A stretch of 12,563 nucleotides of DNA from assembly GCA_964579725.1 (NCBI GenBank), contig CAZOHG010000084.1:1-12563 (forward strand). Reading direction: 5' to 3'. Both the position numbers and the translations under genes were made by a program. A model generated the notes under the pieces. That model worked only from the letters and a program-made list of their open reading frames with translations, had not been told where the DNA came from and searched no databases. This document shows positions 1 through 6,242 of the stretch, in pieces (within the stretch, counting starts at the first letter, position 1; each line of letters opens with the position of its first letter). This DNA comes from CAZOHG01 sp964579725. Lineage in GTDB: Bacteria; Zhuqueibacterota; JdFR-76; BMS3Abin05.

Positions 1-360
1 CGATCGTTTGAAGCTCTGGCGGATGTTCTGGGCATCTCGTATATTGACTACAAAACGAAATCGGCCTGTTGCGGTTACCATTCCTATTACACCAATCGAA
101 CGGTTTCCCTCAAACTGGGGAAGCGCTATTTGGACGGCGTGTACCAATCGGGGGCGGAGGCTATTGTTACGGCATGCCCTCTCTGTTTTAAGGCTCTCGA
201 TGTGTACCAAAAGGAAATGAATTTGGATTATCAGATTCCGGTTTTTTATCTGCCGGAGATTGTTGGGCTTGCATTCGGATTTTCGCCGAAAGAAATGATG
301 TTGGATTGGCATCAAATCTCGCTGGCTCAAATTTTAAGCAAAATGGGAGACTTTGAATGA
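1..360 (+). CDS. HdrB-like cysteine-rich (CCG domain) subunit, 3' part only
   Basis: The reading frame is open from base 1, so the N-terminus lies outside the window; 119 residues are visible, ending in TGA at 358-360. The fragment has an ACCG motif (residues 23-25 of the fragment) and, 34 residues after the second cysteine, CPLC (59-62). This CC-x(34)-CxxC pattern is the C-terminal half of the CCG cysteine-rich domain of heterodisulfide reductase subunit B and its relatives (HdrB, GlpC, LutA and others). In HdrB such domains bind a noncubane [4Fe-4S] cluster at the thiol/disulfide site. Its stop overlaps the start of the next gene in an ATGA, so the two are probably translationally coupled. 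HdrB is the likeliest match from the fragment; a generic (Fe-S)-binding subunit or one half of a longer CCG protein remains possible. Partners such as HdrA or HdrC would be upstream and are not visible. Confidence 0.8.
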   Translation, partial: RSFEALADVLGISYIDYKTKSACCGYHSYYTNRTVSLKLGKRYLDGVYQSGAEAIVTACPLCFKALDVYQKEMNLDYQIPVFYLPEIVGLAFGFSPKEMMLDWHQISLAQILSKMGDFE

Positions 361-3176
361 CACAAAAAATCACGCGACGACAATTTATTCAGACAGCCGG
401 CTTGTTCGGGGGCTTTGCTCTTTTAAACCCCATGGGCTTGTTTTCTCCAAAAATTTCCGGAGAAGACGCACTGTACGCAGCGGATCGGGTAAGCTGGGTG
501 CCGAGTATCTGCAATTTTTGTTCTTCGGCCTGTGACATTCAAGTGGAAGTGAAAGAAAAAAGGGGACAAAAACGAATTTCAAAAATTGAAGGGAATGCCA
601 ACAGTCCGCTCAATCGGGGAAAAATTTGTGCCCGCGGACAAAGCGGCTTAATGCAGGTTTACGATCCCGATCGCCTAAAACAACCGCTCATTCGCGTAAA
701 AGGGAGTAAGCGGGGTGAATGGAAATTCCGAGCCGCCACCTGGGATGAGGCGTTCGATTACATTGCCGAAAAATTGAAAAAGGTACATCCCTGGGAAATC
801 TCAATGGTCAGCGGATGGCAATATTGTGTTTCTTACATGCAATTTAGTTTGCCTTTTATCATGACGCTCGGCATTCCCAATATTGTGGGGTCGCCACTTC
901 AACATTGCGTGGCGGCTGGCCATTTCGGAACCGACCTCGTCACCGGTAATTTTAATATTCACGATGAACTCTTGGGCGATTACGAAAATGCCCGCTACAT
1001 TCTGTTTAGCCTGAATAATGCCTCCATTGCCGGTATTTCTACCTCACGGGCCGTACGCTTTGCCGAAGCAAAACGGAAGGGGGCGCACGTCGTTTGTCTC
1101 GATCCCCGCATGAGCGAATTGGCCGCCAAAGCCGATGAATGGTTACCCATTAAACCCGGCACGGATATGGCCTTTTTCCTGGCCATGTTACATGTTCTGT
1201 TACGAAAAAAACTCTACGATGAGAAATTTGTAAGAAATCACACCAATGCGCCTTTTTTGGCGTTTCGCGACCACTCGGGAACCGTGCAATTGCTGGTCCA
1301 AAAAAATCGAGACGGATCGGTCGCCCACTATTATGTCTACGACCGGATTAGCGAGAGAATCCTGCCTGTTCCGGCTTTTATCAATGCCAATGGACGGACA
1401 ACAAAAGGTCAGCGAATTGTACCGGCCCTTCGGGCGCCAAAAACTCTTTTTTGGAATCATCCCGACGCGATTTCACCCAGGCCCGGCCCGCGCGTTCCCA
1501 TAAAAACAGTGTTTGATTATTTCATTGAGCAAACGGCCGATTATTCACCGGAATGGGCGGCAACCATCACGGAAATTCCTGCCGAGACCATTGAGCGAAT
1601 CGCGACGGAATTCGGTCAAGCACGTCCGGCTTTCGTGGATCCCGGTTGGATGGGGGCGCGCTACCATCATTTGATCCCCCAGCGAAGGCTGCAAGCGATC
1701 ATTCAGACATTGGTTGGCGGGATTGACCGTCCCGGCGGCTGGATTATGGGCGGCGAATATCGGCAAAAGGTAAAAGAATATTGGGAGCGGTACAAAAAGG
1801 GGGAACGCCAGCCGACAAATATTTCCGAACTTCCCGGAATGAAATCTGTGGAAGGAATGAATGAATTCTTCTCCGATCCCAAAATGTGGGCGCACGGGCA
1901 TCCGGCGTTCTCGTATGTTTGGGCTGAGCAACAAAAAAAACAGGGCAAAGAAGGGGCTTTCTGGCCGTTGATGGCGGATTCCGGCCTGTTAGACGCCGTT
2001 GAGGGAAAGCTAAAATGGAACGGAGAGCCCTACCGAATGAGGGCGTTTTTTCTAAACGCCGCCAATCCCATGCGTCATTATTTTCCCGCCGATCGGTGGA
2101 AGAAGATTTTTACCCATGAAAACGTCGAATTGGTGGTCGCTGTGGATGTGCTTCCGAGCGATAGCACCCTGTACGCAGATGTGATTCTGCCGAATCACAC
2201 TTATCTGGAACGGGAAGAACCGGTGGTTTATGCGGCCGGGCCTGCTTCGGAACTAGCGTACGTCACCCGTTTCAGAGCCATTGACCCGCTGTTTGATACG
2301 CGGGATTCAAGCGACATCTTCTTCTCCATTGCGGAACGGTTGGGCAAATTTGACGCTTTATTGTCGGCGGTGGCCGATTTTTCGGGGTGGGATTTGCAGC
2401 GCTTGAAAAAGGAGGTGTACCGCGCCAAAAAACAAGGGAAACCGATCAATTCGCTTTTTCTAAAGGCGTCCATCCGAAAAACAAGTGCCTACGCCGAGGA
2501 AATCACCGGCCGAAAAATGGAACCGGAAAAACTTGAGGAAATTTTGCGTGAAAAGGGAGTTGCCGTTTTGAAATCGATGGAAGATTTATTGGAAGAATCG
2601 GCCATGCCCTGGAAAATTCCTTTGCCTACATCGTCGGGCCGCCTGGAGCTTTTCAGTCCGGTGCTCGCCTCATTTGTCAGGGAAAGGGGCTATCAGGCGG
2701 AATGGGACCCGATTGTAGCTTTTGTTCCGCCCCGATTTCAAAACGGGCCGCGACCCAAAAACACGCTGCAGCCGGATGAATTCTATTTTACGTACGGAAA
2801 AATTCCGATTGTCTCCCATGCATCGACGAATAACAACAATCCCATTTTGGATGCGATTAGGCGCACGAAAGTGGGGGTATTTGAATATTTGTGGATGAAT
2901 GCAACCAGGGCAAAAGAACTGGGACTGAAAAGCGGGGATCGCGTGGCAATCAAAAATCTTCGCGATCACAAAAAAGTTACCGCCAGACTGTTTACGACCC
3001 AAATGATTCGGCCGGACACCGTTTTTTTGCCCTCGGCATACGGATCGAAAAACCCAAACTTGCATGTGGCTTCGGGAATCGGAACGCCTCTCAATGAGCT
3101 CATCCCTTACGCTATTGAACCCATTGCAGCTTCGTTCATGTCTCAGGAGTTTACCGTGCAAGTCCAAAAAATCTGA
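357..3176 (+). CDS. Tat-exported molybdopterin oxidoreductase, catalytic subunit (PsrA/PhsA/TtrA type)
   Basis: A 939-residue member of the DMSO reductase superfamily. The N-terminus has twin arginines (R7-R8, RRQFIQTAG) and a hydrophobic stretch, a Tat signal for export of a folded cofactor-loaded protein. An Fe-S domain follows with C52, C55, C59 and C91 (CxxCxxxC...C). C184, in QHCVAAGH, sits where the molybdenum or tungsten ligand is expected and is my candidate; the assignment is by position only. The middle (NAANPMRHYF; DVLPSDSTLYADVILP) and the C-terminal dinucleotide-binding domain (about 765-939) are typical of the family. It is longer than classical PsrA and nearer TtrA or Arr sizes, so polysulfide, thiosulfate, tetrathionate or an oxyanion are all possible substrates. 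The FeS, NrfD and TorD genes directly follow. The start codon overlaps the upstream stop by 4 bases. Confidence 0.93.
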   Translation: MTQKITRRQFIQTAGLFGGFALLNPMGLFSPKISGEDALYAADRVSWVPSICNFCSSACDIQVEVKEKRGQKRISKIEGNANSPLNRGKICARGQSGLMQVYDPDRLKQPLIRVKGSKRGEWKFRAATWDEAFDYIAEKLKKVHPWEISMVSGWQYCVSYMQFSLPFIMTLGIPNIVGSPLQHCVAAGHFGTDLVTGNFNIHDELLGDYENARYILFSLNNASIAGISTSRAVRFAEAKRKGAHVVCLDPRMSELAAKADEWLPIKPGTDMAFFLAMLHVLLRKKLYDEKFVRNHTNAPFLAFRDHSGTVQLLVQKNRDGSVAHYYVYDRISERILPVPAFINANGRTTKGQRIVPALRAPKTLFWNHPDAISPRPGPRVPIKTVFDYFIEQTADYSPEWAATITEIPAETIERIATEFGQARPAFVDPGWMGARYHHLIPQRRLQAIIQTLVGGIDRPGGWIMGGEYRQKVKEYWERYKKGERQPTNISELPGMKSVEGMNEFFSDPKMWAHGHPAFSYVWAEQQKKQGKEGAFWPLMADSGLLDAVEGKLKWNGEPYRMRAFFLNAANPMRHYFPADRWKKIFTHENVELVVAVDVLPSDSTLYADVILPNHTYLEREEPVVYAAGPASELAYVTRFRAIDPLFDTRDSSDIFFSIAERLGKFDALLSAVADFSGWDLQRLKKEVYRAKKQGKPINSLFLKASIRKTSAYAEEITGRKMEPEKLEEILREKGVAVLKSMEDLLEESAMPWKIPLPTSSGRLELFSPVLASFVRERGYQAEWDPIVAFVPPRFQNGPRPKNTLQPDEFYFTYGKIPIVSHASTNNNNPILDAIRRTKVGVFEYLWMNATRAKELGLKSGDRVAIKNLRDHKKVTARLFTTQMIRPDTVFLPSAYGSKNPNLHVASGIGTPLNELIPYAIEPIAASFMSQEFTVQVQKI

Positions 3177-3199
3177 AAAATAGCTGGAGGAATGCGGGA

Positions 3200-3796
3200 A
3201 TGGCTCGATACGGAATGGTTCTCAACCTAAAAACCTGCGTGGGATGTGGGGCGTGCATTGCAGCTTGCTCCATTGAAAATCAGACGCCTTACTGGGATGA
3301 CAAATATCGAACCCACGTAGAAGATAAAATTCAGGGCGTTTTTCCCGAAGTAAGCCGCGATTTTATTCCGCGCTTGTGCATGCAGTGTGAAAATCCCCCT
3401 TGTGTAAGCGCCTGCCCCACAAAAGCGTCCCATATTGTGTCCGGTGGCATTGTTGTGGTGGATCAAAATCGCTGCATTGGCTGCAAGGCCTGCATGATTG
3501 CCTGTCCCTACGATGCCCGTTACGTCTACGAAAGAAAGGATGTGAAACGGGCGCACGCCTTATATGCGGAAGAATTGGTTCAGGTGCTCCCGCACATCGA
3601 CAAATGTACCTTCTGCAAGCACCGTTTGGACGAGGGAAGAGACCCTGCGTGCGTGGAAACCTGCCCAACGGACTCGCGTATTTTCGGAGATTTGGACGAT
3701 CCTGCCAGTGAGGTTCACCGGCTTTCTACTTCCGGCGTTGCCAAACCGCTGAAACCGGAAATGGGAACGAATCCCAAGGTATTCTACATTTTTTAA
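3200..3796 (+). CDS. 4Fe-4S ferredoxin-type electron transfer subunit (PsrB/TtrB type)
   Basis: A 198-residue iron-sulfur protein with sixteen cysteines in four sets: C13/16/19/23, C60/63/68/72, C92/95/98/102 and C136/139/151/155. That suits four [4Fe-4S] clusters, the normal complement of PsrB/NrfC/DmsB-like subunits. It should carry electrons between the catalytic subunit and the membrane subunit on the periplasmic face. It has no signal peptide of its own; proteins of this type usually leave the cell with the Tat-tagged catalytic partner. A GGAGG at 3186-3190 lies 9 bases before the ATG, which settles the start. The gap from the catalytic subunit is 23 bases, and 17 bases separate it from the membrane subunit. 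Length and motif spacing are those of an intact family member. Confidence 0.95.
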   Translation: MARYGMVLNLKTCVGCGACIAACSIENQTPYWDDKYRTHVEDKIQGVFPEVSRDFIPRLCMQCENPPCVSACPTKASHIVSGGIVVVDQNRCIGCKACMIACPYDARYVYERKDVKRAHALYAEELVQVLPHIDKCTFCKHRLDEGRDPACVETCPTDSRIFGDLDDPASEVHRLSTSGVAKPLKPEMGTNPKVFYIF

Positions 3797-3813
3797 GGAA
3801 GAAAGGAGCAAAA

Positions 3814-4722
3814 ATGTCATTCGTGCAGCAGGAAATTTGGGGATGGCCGATTGCAGCCTATCTTTTTTTGGGAGGGCTGGGGGGCGCGACCTTTGCTCTG
3901 GCCGCCCTCGGAGATTTATTTGAAGAATTTGACAAAAAAATGCTTTCAATCGCCGTACTTTCGTCAATGGTTTTTCTGGGAATCGGTACACTTTTTTTGC
4001 TTTCCGATATGCTTCAGCCCTTTAAAGCCTTCTTGGCCTTAAGCAATCCGCTTTCATGGATTTTCTGGGGGGTGATTTTCATCAATGCTTTTTTTGCGGC
4101 CGCCACATTTTATTTGATTCCGATTTTGGAAGTCTGGCCTTTTTTAGTGCCGATTATTCGAAAAATCCCAAGATTTGCCCTGAATTTACTGGAGCGTTTT
4201 AATCGGCTGGCAGCGCTTGGGGGCGCCACCATGGGCTTCTTGGTGGCCATTTACACCGGATTATTGGTTTCAGGCGCACCGGGGATTTCCTTCTGGCACA
4301 CCCCGGCCATGCCCTTGCTATTTGTGGTGTCGGCATTTTCGACCGGGGCGGCCTTTCTCATGCTGCTCATGAAATTTTTCCCCCAATCGCAAAATCTTGT
4401 AGACCGGTTCGAGGAATTTGATGCCGCTCTTATCGTAAGCGAGATTATTATTTTGGGCGCCTATTTTAATTTTTCGTTTTTTCTTCCCAATGCGGCCCGT
4501 TATTCTTCCTCTTTTTTAATGCGGTCACCAGGATTTTTTATCGGATTTGTTTTGTTCGGGTTGTTTGTCCCGCTCGGTTTTGAAACCTACGGAATTTTCA
4601 TCGCCAAAAATCGAAAATTGGTCAACAATCTCATGGTGTTCGGCACGCTCTTAATTCTTTTAGGCGGATTTTTGTTACGGTACTACGTCATCAAAGCGGG
4701 AGTTTTCCAATATCCGTGGTAA
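3814..4722 (+). CDS. NrfD/PsrC-family membrane subunit (quinone site)
   Basis: A 302-residue hydrophobic protein with about eight membrane segments, roughly at 12-32, 43-64, 78-104, 135-152, 163-187, 205-225, 232-258 and 270-292. The N-terminal WGWPIAAYLFLGGLGG, the central IYTGLLVSG and the C-terminal LLGGFLLRYYVIKAG are typical of NrfD/PsrC proteins, which anchor CISM complexes and exchange electrons with menaquinone. No haem is used by this family. AAAGGAG at 3802-3808 lies 5 bases before the ATG. The last codons overlap the GTG start of the chaperone gene by 7 bases, so the genes are likely translated together. The segment count is by eye and could be off by one. Confidence 0.94.
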   Translation: MSFVQQEIWGWPIAAYLFLGGLGGATFALAALGDLFEEFDKKMLSIAVLSSMVFLGIGTLFLLSDMLQPFKAFLALSNPLSWIFWGVIFINAFFAAATFYLIPILEVWPFLVPIIRKIPRFALNLLERFNRLAALGGATMGFLVAIYTGLLVSGAPGISFWHTPAMPLLFVVSAFSTGAAFLMLLMKFFPQSQNLVDRFEEFDAALIVSEIIILGAYFNFSFFLPNAARYSSSFLMRSPGFFIGFVLFGLFVPLGFETYGIFIAKNRKLVNNLMVFGTLLILLGGFLLRYYVIKAGVFQYPW

Positions 4723-5288
4723 GTGCGATTGGAACAAAAACGCAAAACGGCCATTCCGGGATTCTGAAATTCCTGAGCAAGGCCTTTCTTTATCCCGACC
4801 AAACAGTTCTCGAGCAATTGGAGAAACAACTTCAATCGTTGAGGCAGAATGAATTTCTGAAACAAATACAGACTCATTTTGAAAAAGAACCGCTGGTTGA
4901 ATTGCAGGCGGAGTACACCCGTTTGTTTATTAATGGGTATCCCAAAACCTGCTGTCCTCCTTACGAATCGGTTTATCGTGAAGGCCAAATCATGGGAAAC
5001 GCCAATCAGGCCGTTAGTGACACTTACCGAAACTGGGGCTTTTCGGTGCGGCCGGTTTTAGCCGACCACATCGCCACCGAACTGGAATTTCTGGCATTTT
5101 TACGGACGGCTTTGGAAATTCCGGAAATTTCGGAAACGGCCGGTGAGGAATACGCCCGATTCCTTGCCGATCATGTGAACCGTTGGTTTCCGCCTTTTTT
5201 GGCCGATTTGAAGAATGGGGCGGCCCTTGAGGCGTACAAACTGCTGGCCGATTGTCTGGAGGATTTATTGAAAGAATCGAAAACTTAG
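4716..5288 (+). CDS. TorD/DmsD-family molybdoenzyme maturation chaperone
   Basis: A 190-residue, mostly helical cytoplasmic protein. EYTRLF (66-71), the loop PPYESVYREG (81-90) and DHIATELEFLAFL (117-129) are hallmarks of the TorD family, whose members bind the Tat signal and catalytic subunit of molybdopterin enzymes until the cofactor is inserted. Its likely client is the Tat-tagged oxidoreductase encoded three genes earlier. The start is taken as GTG at 4716, overlapping the stop of the membrane subunit by 7 bases; there is no upstream ATG and no strong ribosome site (only a GGGAG about 14 bases before), so translation probably depends on coupling. A slightly later start cannot be ruled out. 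This appears to be the last gene of the operon. Confidence 0.88.
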   Translation: MVSAIGTKTQNGHSGILKFLSKAFLYPDQTVLEQLEKQLQSLRQNEFLKQIQTHFEKEPLVELQAEYTRLFINGYPKTCCPPYESVYREGQIMGNANQAVSDTYRNWGFSVRPVLADHIATELEFLAFLRTALEIPEISETAGEEYARFLADHVNRWFPPFLADLKNGAALEAYKLLADCLEDLLKESKT

Positions 5289-5472
5289 CAAAAGTGAACT
5301 TTGTCAAAACGGATAATATGTAGGATTTTGAGTAATTTGGGTAGATTCAAGGCCGTAAAAAATGGAAAACTGAGTCATTGGAGCACCGAACCAAATCGCA
5401 ATAGGTAAGATTTTCGCGTGAATTTATTTTGAAAAAAAACGTCAATTTCGTTCCTCCTGGGAGAAGTCCAAA

Positions 5473-5514
5473 AAGGGGGACTGAAGGATTTCCTTCAGTC
5501 CCCTTTGATTTTTT
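5473..5514 (+). terminator. Intrinsic terminator after the Psr-type operon
   Basis: An uninterrupted stem pairs GGGGACTGAAGG (5476-5487) with CCTTCAGTCCCC (5492-5503) around a 4-base loop. It is extended outward by one G-T and two A-T pairs, and followed by TTGATTTTTT. The 12 perfect pairs plus the T tract are textbook rho-independent form. It lies about 185 bases after the chaperone stop, so the operon would have a long 3' untranslated end. The A run on the left side could make it work weakly in the other direction too. Confidence 0.85.
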
Positions 5515-5702
5515 GGCGACGCGGAACTTTTGCTGAAAGTTTGGAATAGGGGAGCGAATTTGATTGTCCAAATCTTGGAGAGAGACAAAAAAAATTGGGC
5601 CGCTTGGCATTTCTGAAACGGGTCGCCCATGTTTTTTTGCACAAACTCCGTTTCCAAAATTGGGGAGGAAAACACGTGTGACTCTGACAAATAGAAGGGA
5701 GA

Positions 5703-5718
5703 TTTTCCCCGGGGAGAA
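5703..5718. repeat. GC-rich palindrome centred on CCCCGGGG
   Basis: TTTTCCCC (5703-5710) is followed directly by GGGGAGAA (5711-5718): an 8-base perfect palindrome core (5707-5714) extended by three A-T pairs and one G-T pair. A GGGA at 5697-5700 can alternatively pair with the same C run. In otherwise AT-rich noncoding DNA this could be a protein-binding site or a structural element. Function unknown. Confidence 0.45.
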
Positions 5719-5825
5719 ATTTTTATCTAACCCCCGACGAGGCGTTTTGGAATTTCCCAGACCTTTGTTTTCAAAAAAAGAAATTCCTTGAAAAATCGAA
5801 AAAAATTGTGTAAATTTATTCAAAA

Positions 5826-5854
5826 TTGACATTGTTGTAAATAATTCCTATTTT
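5826..5854 (+). promoter_or_regulatory. Candidate sigma70-type promoter for the SQR-like unit
   Basis: TTGACA (5826-5831) is a perfect -35 match, followed by a 17-base spacer and TATTTT (5849-5854), a partial -10 match. It lies in an AT-rich block on the + strand, after the terminator and 215 bases ahead of the next reading frame. In AT-rich DNA such matches occur by chance, so the call rests mainly on the perfect -35, the spacing and the position. Confidence 0.5.
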
Positions 5855-6056
5855 GATTTACAAATTTGTTCCCCTCGATCTCAACAATAATCGAAGCAAT
5901 TTCTCCCTTACTGAATCGGCGTTTTGGGTTTTCGTCTCAATGGGTAAGAAACGGTCGAACAAATCGATTCAACTGACGTTAAAATTTCTGAAGAGAGATC
6001 GAGGCTAAAATTACCCAATTCCGAAACATTCGATCACATGCGATGGGTCAACAAAC

Positions 6057-6063
6057 AGGAGGT
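6057..6063 (+). promoter_or_regulatory. Near-perfect Shine-Dalgarno before a 31-codon ORF
   Basis: AGGAGGT lies 5 bases ahead of an ATG at 6069. It is the strongest ribosome-binding match in the window and the main reason for treating the short frame behind it as translated. Confidence 0.65.
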
Positions 6064-6068
6064 CTGAC

Positions 6069-6164
6069 ATGTCGAAACGAACGAACAAGCTGTACCAATT
6101 GTGGCGATTTATTATTTTGAACATTAAAATCCTGAAAGCGGTGGATCACAGCAAGCGGGTTTGA
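6069..6164 (+). CDS. Putative 31-residue basic, amphipathic small protein
   Basis: I do not recognise this gene from a named family. A 31-codon frame runs from ATG 6069 to TGA 6162-6164 and follows a near-perfect AGGAGGT. The peptide has a basic start (MSKRTNK), then a hydrophobic segment studded with R13, K20 and K23 (LYQLWRFIILNIKILKAV, residues 8-25) and a basic end (HSKRV). Polar residues at 10, 13, 20, 23 and 27 fall roughly on one face of a helix, so a membrane-surface helix is plausible. It lies 78 bases before the SQR-like flavoprotein gene on the same strand and probably shares its transcript. It may be a small partner of that monotopic membrane enzyme or a leader peptide. The frame could also be chance, but the ribosome site argues against it. 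Confidence 0.55.
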   Translation: MSKRTNKLYQLWRFIILNIKILKAVDHSKRV

Positions 6165-6242
6165 GGAGTCATTTTCAGCCCAATAGGGCGGTTTTGAATC
6201 GGCTAAGGCAAGTTTAAGCACAAACGGAAAGGAACTCTTCCA

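Larger units (their letters stand above)
5289..6068. other. 780-base gap without a recognisable ordinary gene
   Basis: This stretch lies between the chaperone gene and a 31-codon reading frame. It contains a strong hairpin terminator, a GC-rich palindrome at 5703-5718, many A and T runs, an AT-rich block at about 5760-5865 with a plausible promoter, and no known RNA family that I can recognise. A 161-codon frame on the minus strand (5347-5832) runs through the terminator hairpin and has no domain, so I do not call it. The stretch could be a structured noncoding RNA, a dispersed repeat or a decayed gene. Confidence 0.6.

Noticed and set aside
1545..1934. 129-codon minus-strand frame, and similar ones at 3560-3991 and 6798-7298
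   Set aside because: All lie antisense to well-supported genes and lack motifs and ribosome sites.
5594..5637. TGGGC/GCCCA inverted repeat followed by a T run, possible second terminator
   Set aside because: Only 5 base pairs around a long loop; too weak to call.
5347..5832. 161-codon open frame on the minus strand in the long gap
   Set aside because: It reads through the terminator hairpin, has no recognisable domain, low-complexity composition and no ribosome site that I can see. The overlapping minus frame 5442-5690 is rejected for the same reasons.
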